Source: an uncultured Pelagibacteraceae bacterium (lineage in GTDB: Bacteria > Pseudomonadota > Alphaproteobacteria > Pelagibacterales > Pelagibacteraceae). Taken from it: a stretch of DNA of 43,015 nucleotides. Location of the stretch: assembly GCA_902589705.1 (NCBI GenBank), contig CACITX010000006.1, forward strand, positions 1 to 43,015, in the 5' to 3' direction. Position 1 is the stretch's first letter, and every line of letters begins with the position of its first letter. A program made the translations under genes and the position numbers. Below, one piece after another: positions 34,693-42,218 of the stretch. The notes beneath the pieces are model-generated. The model did not search any database. It saw nothing but the letters and a program-made list of their open reading frames with translations, and was not told the origin of the DNA.

Positions 34693-35280
34693 TTATTTAT
34701 TAGACTCTGCTAGAGCAAACTCAATTCTATCTTGACCCCAAAAAATTTTATTATTAACAACAAAAGTTGGAGCCCCAAAAATTCCTTTCTCATAAGCGTC
34801 ATTAGTTTTTTTTCTTAGAGAGTTTTTAATTTGAGAAGAAGTTGATCTTAAAATAAAGGTTTTAGGATTAACACTTAAATTTTTCAGAACTTTTTCAACA
34901 ATTATTTGATCATTCATATTCAAACCATCCTGCCAAATTGTGTTGAAAATATTATCAATATAATAACTTTTAATATTATCTTCCTCAGCCACAAATACAC
35001 CTCTCATTAAATTTAGGCTTCTGATGGGAAAATAAGAATTAAATTTAAATTTAACCCCATTTTTTGCTGCTATCAGCTTACAATCTCTAATCATATGCTT
35101 AGCTTTTGCTGGAATAAAAGCAGGCGCTTTAATTCCATGTAAGTTATGTAAACCTCCAATCAAGATAGGTTGATATTTAATTTTAATTCCTTCTTTATTT
35201 TCAATTTTTCTAATCTGCTTATGAGCTAGAAAAGAATAAGGACTTACAAAGTCAAAATAGAAATCAAAAGGTTTAATCAT
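34693..35280 (-). CDS. DsbA-family protein, 2-hydroxychromene-2-carboxylate isomerase-like
   Basis: From the ATG at 35280 the product is 195 residues beginning IKPFDFYFDFVSPYSFLA, which is the start of HCCA isomerase/kappa-class GST proteins (active Ser in SPYS in place of the DsbA cysteines). The thioredoxin-fold ending has KGIFGAPTFVVNNKIFWGQDRIEF, the conserved cis-Pro and C-terminal motif. The reaction is glutathione-dependent isomerisation or conjugation, with unknown substrate. The upstream frame from 35301 would overlap the ABA4-like gene further and is rejected. With the chosen start the overlap is 8 bases. Confidence 0.85.
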   Translation of the reverse strand: MIKPFDFYFDFVSPYSFLAHKQIRKIENKEGIKIKYQPILIGGLHNLHGIKAPAFIPAKAKHMIRDCKLIAAKNGVKFKFNSYFPIRSLNLMRGVFVAEEDNIKSYYIDNIFNTIWQDGLNMNDQIIVEKVLKNLSVNPKTFILRSTSSQIKNSLRKKTNDAYEKGIFGAPTFVVNNKIFWGQDRIEFALAESNK

Positions 35281-35743
35281 TAAAGCTAATTTTTTTAGCA
35301 AAGAAAATTCTAAAAAACCAATAGGTGACTAATCCAATTGGGCCAGTAAAATAAGTTAAAATCAGCGAGGGAATAATTATAATTCTAGGTATTAAATATT
35401 TTTTTCCATCTCTAACAATCCAAGCGCCCGCAAATAAACTGATGGATAAAAAATGTAGCCAAAAAATTAACAATAAAGTTTCATTAGCAAACATAGAATA
35501 TAAGCCATCAAGACCACTGTATAACTCAAAACCATCGAACATATTTCCATCTGTAAAAAGACCGTAAGAAAGATAGATATATCCTGCTGCAAGTAAAAGC
35601 GGAGCCATGACTGATTGAACAAGAAAATTTGTTATTTGGTGATGTGGCAAAAAAATTAATAACAACCAAAAAGGAATTACCCCCCAGTTTGCTAATAAAT
35701 AAATATTCTCAAAATTTAAAAATGATATTAAATTATTTATCAT
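35273..35743 (-). CDS. ABA4-like family (DUF4281) membrane protein
   Basis: The 156-residue protein has four hydrophobic helices and the ABA4-like signature: ANWGVIPFWLLLIFLP near residue 18, FDGFELYSGLDGLYSMFAN in the middle, FWLHFLSISLFAGAWIVRD near residue 94 and a FTGPIGLVTYWFFR end. Plant ABA4 is needed for neoxanthin synthesis, while bacterial homologues have no established function. A pigment or lipid role is possible but unproven. It overlaps the DsbA-like gene by 8 bases and diverges from recX with 26 bases between. Confidence 0.88.
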   Translation of the reverse strand: MINNLISFLNFENIYLLANWGVIPFWLLLIFLPHHQITNFLVQSVMAPLLLAAGYIYLSYGLFTDGNMFDGFELYSGLDGLYSMFANETLLLIFWLHFLSISLFAGAWIVRDGKKYLIPRIIIIPSLILTYFTGPIGLVTYWFFRIFFAKKISFND

Positions 35744-35769
35744 AAAAAATAATATAGTATATTACCTTA

Positions 35770-36330
35770 ATGAATCCCACAGCTAATAAAAGTGATTTTG
35801 AAGATTTGACAACGAATCTCAAAGACCTTGCTTATTCGTATTTAGAAAAATATAGCCCCTCAAAACAACAATTAAAAGTTTACTTGTTAAAAAAATATTT
35901 AACCAAGATTAAAGGAACAAAGTCAAAAAAAGAAATTACATCAATCATTGATGAAATTATTTTAAATCTTGAAAAAAATAGAATTTTGAATGATGAAATG
36001 TATTCGGACTCAAAAGCTAGAATGTTTTTAAGAAGAGGTTATTCTTTAAATAAAATTAATCAATCGCTTCGAAATAAAGGTATTGAAGATAAATTTATTA
36101 AACAAAGCCTAGACAAAATTAAAGAAGATGAAATTGAGCCAGATTTTGTATCAGCTTTAAAATTATGTAAGAGGCGAAGAATTGGACCTCTAAGACCAGG
36201 CCCTAATAGAGAATTATTTTATAAAAAAGATATGGGTATTCTTGCGAGAGGTGGTTTTAGTTTTGATCTATCAAAAAGGATTTTAGATTTAGATAGTGAA
36301 GAATTTAAAAAGTTAATCAAGATTATCTGA
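35770..36330 (+). CDS. recX: RecX family regulatory protein
   Basis: RecX binds RecA filaments and modulates recombination and SOS activity. The 186-residue protein shows the three-helix repeats of the family: LAYSYLEKYSPSKQQLKVYLLKKYL near residue 19, ILNDEMYSDSKARMFLRRGYSLNKINQSLRNKGI near residue 77, and a third diverged repeat with ILARGGFSFDLSKRILD. The length is normal for alphaproteobacteria. It is not adjacent to recA in this window. The 3' end overlaps a small convergent gene by 18 bases. Confidence 0.88.
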   Translation: MNPTANKSDFEDLTTNLKDLAYSYLEKYSPSKQQLKVYLLKKYLTKIKGTKSKKEITSIIDEIILNLEKNRILNDEMYSDSKARMFLRRGYSLNKINQSLRNKGIEDKFIKQSLDKIKEDEIEPDFVSALKLCKRRRIGPLRPGPNRELFYKKDMGILARGGFSFDLSKRILDLDSEEFKKLIKII

Positions 36331-36456
36331 TTTTCTTTTTTTTTCTTCCTCAACCAAAATATCTAATTTCCTTTTAAGCGCATTTCTTACTAAAATAAAA
36401 AACAAAACACCAAAAAAAGTTACTGATAATACAATTATAAGAATAGTTTTAATCAT
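36313..36456 (-). CDS. Small single-helix membrane protein, 47 residues
   Basis: A 47-codon frame starts at the ATG at 36456, overlapping the end of cysQ by 8 bases in a way typical of real coupled genes in this genome. It ends inside recX (18-base overlap). The product has one hydrophobic helix (IKTILIIVLSVTFFGVLFFILV) followed by a basic/acidic tail (RNALKRKLDILVEEEKKRK). I recognise no family. Its main support is the transmembrane profile and the tight overlap with cysQ. It could be a chance frame, though stops are frequent in such AT-rich DNA. Confidence 0.5.
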   Translation of the reverse strand: MIKTILIIVLSVTFFGVLFFILVRNALKRKLDILVEEEKKRKSDNLD

Positions 36457-37228
36457 TTAAATTTTCCGATCTTTTTATAAGCAGACTTGGATTTCTATAG
36501 TCTGCTTTTCCATATAAAAACGGTTTTTCATCAAGAGTTTTTATAATTGCACCAGCGTTTTGAGCTATTGCATGTCCAGCTGCATAGTCCCATTCATTTG
36601 CTCTTTCTCTAGCTGCATAAATATCATATTCACCAGCAGCTATTACACAAAATTTATATGAACTTGCCATTTTAACTATTGAATTAACATTGAATTCTTT
36701 TAATTTATTCAAAATCATATCAGAGGGTTTTACTACACTCGATAAAGCTACTATTTTTCCTTTAGGTTGTTGTTTCTCACAATTTAATTTTTTTTTACTC
36801 CCAAATTCAATTAAATAACTTTCTCCTGGCGCGTAAGTGTAAAAAAGCCTTTCTTTTTTTGGTACACCGACAATCCCTAGAACAGGCACTTTGTTTATTA
36901 CTAGAGCTGCATTTAAAGTATATTCATCTCTACCAGCAATATATTCTTTAGTTCCGTCAATAGGATCAATTAACCAAAAAGTTTTAAAAGTATTTTTAAC
37001 TTTTAAATTAACAGTTTCTTCTGAGACAATTGGAATATTTGGAGTAAGTTCTTTTATTTTATTTGTAATTAGTTCATTAACTCTTAAATCACCATTACTA
37101 ACTGGAGATTTGTCTTCCTTTATTGTTATCTTTAACCCTTTCGAATATAATTCAATAGACTCTCTCCCAGCTTGATTGAAAGTATCAATTAATTTTTCAC
37201 TTATGTTTTTTAGGTCTTCAATTTTCAT
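36449..37228 (-). CDS. cysQ: 3'(2'),5'-bisphosphate nucleotidase
   Basis: CysQ removes the 3'-phosphate of PAP/PAPS formed in sulfate assimilation or sulfotransfer. The 259-residue protein has the IMPase-fold metal motifs: VSEETVN near residue 64, LIDPIDGTKEYIAGRDEYT near residue 85 and the C-terminal EWDYAAGHAIAQNAGA. The KEYI segment after DGT is CysQ-type. It overlaps the DUF3553 gene by 11 bases upstream and the small membrane protein by 8 downstream, so the three form one minus-strand unit. An inositol-monophosphatase function is the alternative. Confidence 0.9.
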   Translation of the reverse strand: MKIEDLKNISEKLIDTFNQAGRESIELYSKGLKITIKEDKSPVSNGDLRVNELITNKIKELTPNIPIVSEETVNLKVKNTFKTFWLIDPIDGTKEYIAGRDEYTLNAALVINKVPVLGIVGVPKKERLFYTYAPGESYLIEFGSKKKLNCEKQQPKGKIVALSSVVKPSDMILNKLKEFNVNSIVKMASSYKFCVIAAGEYDIYAARERANEWDYAAGHAIAQNAGAIIKTLDEKPFLYGKADYRNPSLLIKRSENLND

Positions 37229-37394
37229 TTATCATTTTTTCAAGGTTAATATTTTCAACATTGATAACTCTTTTCCCAAAATTTTCAAAATTCACAGTCA
37301 CTTTATTACCTATAATTGATTGGACTTGGCCAATACCCCATTCTTTATGTTTAGGATTTATAACATAATCCCCTGGTTCAAAATCAATATGCAT
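37218..37394 (-). CDS. DUF3553 small protein
   Basis: A 58-residue frame beginning MHIDFEPGDYVINPKHKEWG and continuing IGQVQSIIGNKVTVNFENFG matches the DUF3553 fold, a small Tudor/SH3-like domain also found at the C-terminus of PcrA/UvrD-type helicases. Here it stands alone. It lies upstream of cysQ with an 11-base overlap and about 40 bases from the divergent mnmA. A nucleic-acid- or RNA-polymerase-related contact is a reasonable guess from helicase relatives, but no function is known for the free-standing form. Confidence 0.85.
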   Translation of the reverse strand: MHIDFEPGDYVINPKHKEWGIGQVQSIIGNKVTVNFENFGKRVINVENINLEKMINEN

Positions 37395-37433
37395 TATGGA
37401 AAAATTTAAATTAATAGATTATACACTTAAATC

Positions 37434-38561
37434 ATGAATTCACTAGGATTTAATAAGTCTAATAAAGATACAAAAGTTGTTGTAGCAATGTCCGGAGGAG
37501 TAGACTCGTCTGTTGTTGCTGCTCTTATGAAGGAAGAGGGATACAATGTAACTGGAATAACTCTGAAGCTTTATGATGATACGAAGCAATCTAAAGAGGG
37601 AAGACAATGTTGTGCTGGACAAGACATATTAGACGCAAAAAGAGTTTCTGAAAATATAAATATTGAGCATAAAATTTTATTTTATCAAAAAAAATTTAAA
37701 TCAGAAGTGATCGACTCGTTTATTGACAGCTATACAGCTGGAGAAACTCCGATACCCTGTGTCCAGTGTAATCAAACTGTAAAATTTAGAGATCTATTTA
37801 AATATGCAAAAGATCTTAAAGCAGATGCTTTAATCACAGGACACTATGTTTCTAGAATTCAAAGCAATGGTCATGCGAGCATGTATAGAGCCAAAGATCA
37901 AAATAGAGATCAAAGTTATTTTTTATTTAGCACAACTCAAGAACAATTAGATTTTTTAAGATTTCCTTTAGGCGAAATAGATAAGTCAGAAACAAGAAAA
38001 ATAGCCGAGAGATTAAATTTAAATGTAGCAACTAAGCCGGACAGTCAAGATATTTGTTTTGTACCTAATGGTGATTATGCATCCGTAATTAAAAAGTTTC
38101 GACCTGAGTCTTTTAAACCTGGGAAAATTTTAGATTTGAAAGGAAAACAGATAGGTGAACACGAAGGTATAATTAATTATACAATTGGTCAAAGAAAGGG
38201 AATTAAAATTGCAAACAATAATCCTTTATACGTAATTAATATTGATGCAGATAATAATTCAATTGTAGTTGGAGAAAAAGATTATTTAGAAATTAAAAAA
38301 ATTAAACTAAGGGAGCTAAATATTTTAGGCTCAAAAAAAGAATTTAATGAATTGATAAATATCAAAGTGAGATCAACAGGTAGACTTTTAAAAGCTAAAA
38401 TAAATATTAAAGATAATTCAGCAGATGTAGAAATTATTGATAAGGAAACTGGAATTTCACCAGGTCAAGCATGTGTTTTTTATTCGAAAGATGATGTTGG
38501 GGATAAAGTTTTAGGTGGTGGCTGGATACATAAGACATTTAATAAAAATTTATCCACTTAG
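37434..38561 (+). CDS. mnmA: tRNA-specific 2-thiouridylase
   Basis: MnmA activates U34 of tRNA for Lys, Glu and Gln with ATP and inserts sulfur. The 375-residue protein has the PP-loop [14 protein letters not shown] (18-31), the first catalytic cysteine in the [10 protein letters not shown] region near residue 105, the second in [15 protein letters not shown] near residue 200, and the [10 protein letters not shown]-type insertion. The N-terminal extension and C-terminal beta-barrel ([13 protein letters not shown]) are intact. A 238-base non-coding stretch containing a structured RNA follows. Confidence 0.96.
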   Translation: MNSLGFNKSNKDTKVVVAMSGGVDSSVVAALMKEEGYNVTGITLKLYDDTKQSKEGRQCCAGQDILDAKRVSENINIEHKILFYQKKFKSEVIDSFIDSYTAGETPIPCVQCNQTVKFRDLFKYAKDLKADALITGHYVSRIQSNGHASMYRAKDQNRDQSYFLFSTTQEQLDFLRFPLGEIDKSETRKIAERLNLNVATKPDSQDICFVPNGDYASVIKKFRPESFKPGKILDLKGKQIGEHEGIINYTIGQRKGIKIANNNPLYVINIDADNNSIVVGEKDYLEIKKIKLRELNILGSKKEFNELINIKVRSTGRLLKAKINIKDNSADVEIIDKETGISPGQACVFYSKDDVGDKVLGGGWIHKTFNKNLST

Positions 38562-38612
38562 TTAACATCACATAACTCCCACACGGTTTAAGTGATAACA
38601 ATTTTTATTCAG

Positions 38613-38618
38613 TATGAT
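38613..38618 (+). promoter_or_regulatory. Possible -10 box (TATGAT) of the unidentified RNA
   Basis: TATGAT lies 14 bases before the first stem of the candidate RNA, so transcription would start near 38625. No strong -35 is visible (TTAAGT at 38588-38593 with a long 19-base spacer). Weak call. Confidence 0.3.
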
Positions 38619-38619
38619 T

Positions 38620-38801
38620 TAATAGAATTAATTAAGAGGCAACTCTTAACTGGCCATTTGGGGAAAAACCGAGAGGTTCAAGCTCAAAGGGCAGAAAGGT
38701 GAACCTAGTAGCGCTAGAATAGTTCATCGGGAAGGCTTGGCGGTAGCGCCTAAAACGACGAGCCAAAACTACTAAATTTCTGGGCGAAAGCCTAGAAATT
38801 T
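38620..38801 (+). ncRNA. Unidentified structured RNA candidate between mnmA and a membrane protein gene
   Basis: This 180-base interval has visibly higher GC than its surroundings and several strong local stems. A 7-base hairpin TTAAGAG/CTCTTAA has a GCAA tetraloop (38632-38649). AGGTTCA (38674-38680) pairs with TGAACCT (38700-38706). TAGTAG (38706-38711) pairs with CTACTA (38769-38774) and encloses GGCT/AGCC (38734-38737 with 38761-38764), which in turn holds GGCG-GTAG-CGCC (38739-38750). A 12-pair stem with a GAAA tetraloop (38774-38785 with 38790-38801) ends it. No open frame or known consensus (tmRNA, RNase P, SRP, 6S, common riboswitches) fits. The strand is inferred from the TATGAT and tetraloop orientation. 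The last hairpin overlaps the convergent gene's stop by two bases. Confidence 0.6.
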
Positions 38802-39501
38802 ATGTGGTTCTTCTCCAAAAAAATCTAGAAAATAAATAAAACAAAATTACCCCTACAAAATAATTCCATTCTAAAGCATGTTTAAAATGCGTGTTCCCTT
38901 TATTTACAAGTATCGGTAAACTCAATATTGCCACTGTAGCTAAAATTGAAACTAAAATTATTTTCATCACTAATACTTTCTTATTAATTAACTCTTCAAG
39001 TTTATTTTTAATTTTATAAAAATGATAAACAAGTATACCCTGTGCAATTATTTCAAATATAATAAATAGAAGCAAAACGACTCTTCTCATTAGTTTATAA
39101 ATTTGAATATCAAATTTTATTCCGAGAAAAATTGAATGAATTGCTAAAAAAATTGCTGATAAAATCCCGAATGTTTTGAATTTGTAATTTATATTTGTTG
39201 CTTTTAATTTATTCACTAAATTATTATTATTTACCCAATAAAAATAAACAATTATGGCTGTAAAAATCATCGCTGGTTTAAATATTAAGTATTGAGGGAA
39301 AGTTCTCGAGGCCCTACTAATTGATAAGCTGCCGTCTATATAAGGTATAGAAAATCCTGATCTACCGATCATGTCAACTTGAAAAAATGTATTTTCTAAA
39401 AATTCCGGGTTTTGAGAAATAACAAGGCATAGGTTAACTGCTATTAAAGGAATAAAAAAAACCCATATACTCAATTTTCTTATTTGAGTTATTTCTTTCA
39501 T
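38800..39501 (-). CDS. Multi-helix membrane protein, unknown
   Basis: The 233-residue protein has about six hydrophobic helices with short lysine-rich loops. The first loop after helix one contains a polar stretch (QVDMIGRSGFSIPYIDGSLSISRASR) that may face the periplasm. The C-terminus ends in LEWNYFVGVILFYLFSRFFWRR. I recognise no family with confidence. It converges on the structured RNA and shares its last two bases with the RNA's terminal stem. Upstream is the 27-residue basic protein gene, 15 bases away on the same strand. Confidence 0.6.
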   Translation of the reverse strand: MKEITQIRKLSIWVFFIPLIAVNLCLVISQNPEFLENTFFQVDMIGRSGFSIPYIDGSLSISRASRTFPQYLIFKPAMIFTAIIVYFYWVNNNNLVNKLKATNINYKFKTFGILSAIFLAIHSIFLGIKFDIQIYKLMRRVVLLLFIIFEIIAQGILVYHFYKIKNKLEELINKKVLVMKIILVSILATVAILSLPILVNKGNTHFKHALEWNYFVGVILFYLFSRFFWRRTT

Positions 39502-39516
39502 ATAATTATTTAGAGA

Positions 39517-39600
39517 TTATTTCTTTTTATTTCTTTTTCTCGCTCTTCTTTTTTTAGAGCCAATTTTTCTTCGTCCACGGTGCTTTTTTGGGTATCCCAT
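39517..39600 (-). CDS. 27-residue highly basic protein
   Basis: A 28-codon frame with stop encodes a peptide starting MGYPKKHRGRR and ending in RKRNKKK, with no acidic residue and 17 Lys/Arg plus one His. A perfect GGAGG (39608-39612) sits 7 bases upstream of the ATG, the best Shine-Dalgarno seen in the window, which makes real translation likely. Composition and length recall very small ribosome-associated proteins (AURKAIP1/COX24-like, bS22-like), but I cannot assign a family. It lies between the membrane protein gene and the divergent metC, about 64 bases from the metC start. Confidence 0.75.
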   Translation of the reverse strand: MGYPKKHRGRRKIGSKKRRARKRNKKK

Positions 39601-39607
39601 ATTTTTG

Positions 39608-39612
39608 CCTCC
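39608..39612 (-). promoter_or_regulatory. Shine-Dalgarno (GGAGG) of the 27-residue protein
   Basis: On the minus strand AAAAGGAGGC precedes the ATG at 39600 with a 7-base spacer, matching the anti-SD of 16S rRNA fully. Many genes in this window have much weaker sites, so it decides the start and supports the gene. Confidence 0.8.
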
Positions 39613-39664
39613 TTTTATATATCTTAATTAACTAATTATTATATAAGTTTCAAATATATTAAAT

Positions 39665-40858
39665 ATGAAAAGATCAATAAAAACCTATTTAAAAAGACCT
39701 TCTAAAGATAATACTAATCGTTCTGCCAACCCTTCGGTAGCAAGAGCCTCAACAATCTTGTTTAATACAATGCAAGAGCTTAAAAAGCATGAATTAAAAA
39801 TTAAAAAAAACAAAAAAATAACTCACTACTCTTATGGTCGATACGGAAGTTCTACTACGATAGAACTTGAAAATATTCTCAAAGAACTTGAAAATGCTTA
39901 TCATGTTTTCCTAACAGGCACAGGTTTCGGTGGAATTGCTTTAGCACTGATGAGTTTATGTAGACCAGGAGACGAAATTTTAGTATCCGATAATGTATAC
40001 GGCCCAACAAAAGAAATTTCTGAAAAGCTTCTTAAAGAATTCAATATAAACGCGATATTTTATAATCCAGACTCATTCGAAAATCTTAAAAGCAAAGTAA
40101 CCAAAAAAACTAAAATGATTTTAGTTGAAAATCCAGGAAGTATTACATTTGAATTTCAGGATTTATCTAAGATTATAAATTTAGCAAAAAAAAATAATAT
40201 TTTAACATTACTAGATAACACTTGGGGCACACCATTATATTTAAAACCTTTAGATTTAGGTTTTGACATGTCTTTCTCCTCTGCAACAAAATATTTTTCT
40301 GGTCATTCAGATGCAATGGGAGGCTCTTTAGCGGTAAATAAAAAAGTTTTTAAAAAAATTATGTTTTTTTACAAACTTTCTGGTTACAGAATGGCTGCAG
40401 ATGAAGCTTATTTAATTATAAGAGGATTAAGAACACTTGATACAAGACTTAAACAGCATTATGAAAATACAAAAATAGTCATCAATTTCCTCAAAAAACA
40501 AAAAAAAATTATTGAAATTCTTTACCCACACAAACCATCAAGTAAGAATTATAAACTGTGGAAAAAATATTACACAGGCGCAACAGGTTTATTTTCGATT
40601 GTAATTAAAAGTAAAAATAAGTCATCAGTAATAAAATTTGTTAACTCATTAGAATTATTTGGCATTGGTTATAGCTGGGGTGGATTTGAAAGTTTAGCAA
40701 TTTTACAAGAATTGAGAGCAAGCAAGGATGAATATAGCCAAGGAAGAAGATACTTTAGATTTAATAAAGATGAGCATTTGGTAAGATTACACATTGGTTT
40801 AGAGGAGCCAAAAGATTTAATTAATGATTTAAAGAGATCTCTAAGATACGTTAAATAA
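39665..40858 (+). CDS. metC: Cystathionine beta-lyase
   Basis: This PLP enzyme cleaves cystathionine to homocysteine, pyruvate and ammonia for methionine synthesis. The 397-residue protein is of the Cys/Met-metabolism PLP class. It has SYGRYGSSTTIELE near residue 56, the GTGFGGIALALM segment near 85 that binds the cofactor phosphate, LLDNTWGTP near 182 and the PLP lysine in SATKYFSGHSDAMGG (Lys209). The C-terminal GIGYSWGGFESLA is typical of MetC. The alternative is a related gamma-lyase or synthase. Its stop overlaps the MFS gene start by one base. Confidence 0.9.
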   Translation: MKRSIKTYLKRPSKDNTNRSANPSVARASTILFNTMQELKKHELKIKKNKKITHYSYGRYGSSTTIELENILKELENAYHVFLTGTGFGGIALALMSLCRPGDEILVSDNVYGPTKEISEKLLKEFNINAIFYNPDSFENLKSKVTKKTKMILVENPGSITFEFQDLSKIINLAKKNNILTLLDNTWGTPLYLKPLDLGFDMSFSSATKYFSGHSDAMGGSLAVNKKVFKKIMFFYKLSGYRMAADEAYLIIRGLRTLDTRLKQHYENTKIVINFLKKQKKIIEILYPHKPSSKNYKLWKKYYTGATGLFSIVIKSKNKSSVIKFVNSLELFGIGYSWGGFESLAILQELRASKDEYSQGRRYFRFNKDEHLVRLHIGLEEPKDLINDLKRSLRYVK

Positions 40859-42078
40859 TGTATAATTTTATTCCGAATAGACTTGCTTTAATAGTTTTAA
40901 TCTCAGCGTGCAGTATTATTTTAATTTCAATGGGTTTAAGACAAACCTTTGGCTTATTCTTTTCAGCATTTGAAGAGGGTCTTGGCTCAACAAGAACAGA
41001 GTTTGGCTTAGCGATCGGCATTCAAATGCTTTTTTGGGGAATGTTCGCGCCACTATTTGGTTTGATAGCAGATAAACTTGGAGGAAATAAAGCTGTCTTC
41101 ATCGGATTTATAATTTTTGGTTTGGGTATTTATATGCTGTACGCAGGACCTAATACCGGTATTTTTTTTCAAATTAGTCTTGGTGTTTTAGTTGGAATAG
41201 CTCTTGGAGCTACTGCAATTGGTGTTCCAGTTTCAGAAGTTGGAAAGCATTTTCCTAATGAAAGCAGAACTATAGCGACTGGTATTGTAACAGCAGCTGC
41301 TTCAGTTGGTTACTTTTTATCACCACTGTTTACAAAATATAGTTTGGGTTTGGTTGGATGGGAACAAACTTTAAAATATTTTATGTATTTCATAGCCCTA
41401 GGGCTTTTGGCTTCTCTTTTTCTACTACCTTCAAAGACTATTTTAAACTCTTCTCAAGTTGATAGAGATCAAACTTTTTCTTCAGCAATAAAAGAAGCTT
41501 TTTCTCACAAAGGTTATGTTTTATTGGTTTTAGGTTTTTTTGTTTGCGGATTTCAAATTACATTAGTTGGAACCCATATACCTGGTTACATGCAAGAGAG
41601 AGGAATGGGAGGATGGTCAGCTACGATAATATTAGCATTAATAGGATTTTTCAACATTTTTGGCACTTTAGGAATGGGTTACCTTGGTACAAAATATAAA
41701 AAGAAAAATCTTCTTTGCATTCTTTATACCTTGAGAGCTGTAAGCATTTGTGTATTTATTTTTTCTCCGCCATCTCTAATTAATTCAATTATTTTTGGAA
41801 TTACTTTTGGACTTTTATGGCTTTCAACAGTTCCTCCTACAAATGGGATAGTAGCTCAAATTTTTGGAACTAAATATTTGAGCACATTGTTTGGAATAGT
41901 TTTCTTGTGTCATCAATTTGGTGCTTTCGCTGGCGCCTTTTTAGGAGGATATTTTTATGATGTTTATGGTTCATATGATTATGCTTGGTATATGGCAATC
42001 GCACTTTCTATTTTTGCTACAGCTGTACACTTTCCGATCGACGAAAGAAGGTTAGTGCGTGTTGATAAGTCTATCTAA
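40858..42078 (+). CDS. MFS family transporter
   Basis: The 406-residue protein has twelve predicted helices. The motifs are LRQTFGLFFSAFEEGLGSTRTEFGLAIG near residue 27 and the loop FGLIADKLGGNKAVFIGF (MFS motif A) near residue 61. The second half repeats the pattern at GYLGTKYKKKNLL. The N-terminal part resembles the MFS group with OFA/monocarboxylate transporters, but the substrate is unknown. It overlaps metC by one base, so it may export or import a compound linked to sulfur amino acid metabolism, though no evidence beyond position supports this. Confidence 0.88.
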   Translation: MYNFIPNRLALIVLISACSIILISMGLRQTFGLFFSAFEEGLGSTRTEFGLAIGIQMLFWGMFAPLFGLIADKLGGNKAVFIGFIIFGLGIYMLYAGPNTGIFFQISLGVLVGIALGATAIGVPVSEVGKHFPNESRTIATGIVTAAASVGYFLSPLFTKYSLGLVGWEQTLKYFMYFIALGLLASLFLLPSKTILNSSQVDRDQTFSSAIKEAFSHKGYVLLVLGFFVCGFQITLVGTHIPGYMQERGMGGWSATIILALIGFFNIFGTLGMGYLGTKYKKKNLLCILYTLRAVSICVFIFSPPSLINSIIFGITFGLLWLSTVPPTNGIVAQIFGTKYLSTLFGIVFLCHQFGAFAGAFLGGYFYDVYGSYDYAWYMAIALSIFATAVHFPIDERRLVRVDKSI

Positions 42079-42096
42079 GGTTGTATTTTGAGTCTC

Positions 42097-42118
42097 AAAG
42101 TGAATCAAAAGTGAATCA
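42097..42118. repeat. Tandem 11-base direct repeat upstream of the CADD-like gene
   Basis: AAAGTGAATCA occurs twice without a gap in the 140-base space between the MFS and CADD-like genes. The 11-base period puts both copies on one helix face, as in some activator sites. No partner site elsewhere is obvious, so a binding site is only a possibility. Confidence 0.5.
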
Positions 42119-42218
42119 AAACGCGAACATTTTAAACGTTTCAACTGATAGCTGTGGATATTTTTTTGTTTAATCCAAGACTTTTTTCTATTAATTTTTG
42201 AATAACAAAGGAGATTAA

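Noticed and set aside
38540-38552. Near-DnaA-box sequence (TTATCCACT), with similar single matches near 19542 and 42153.
   Set aside because: Each is isolated and imperfect, with no clustering or AT-rich unwinding element. No replication origin is indicated.
38660-38710. A T-loop-like GGTTCAAG in the RNA candidate suggested a tRNA or tmRNA acceptor part.
   Set aside because: No acceptor stem, anticodon arm or CCA can be folded around it, and the GGTTCA pairs better with TGAACC at 38700.
38620-38801. RNase P, SRP, 6S, cobalamin or FMN riboswitch identity for the RNA candidate.
   Set aside because: The invariant blocks (GAGGAAAGTC and ACAGAA of RNase P, GGAAGCAG of SRP, the GGGCAGG/CCGAC blocks of FMN) are not present on either strand.
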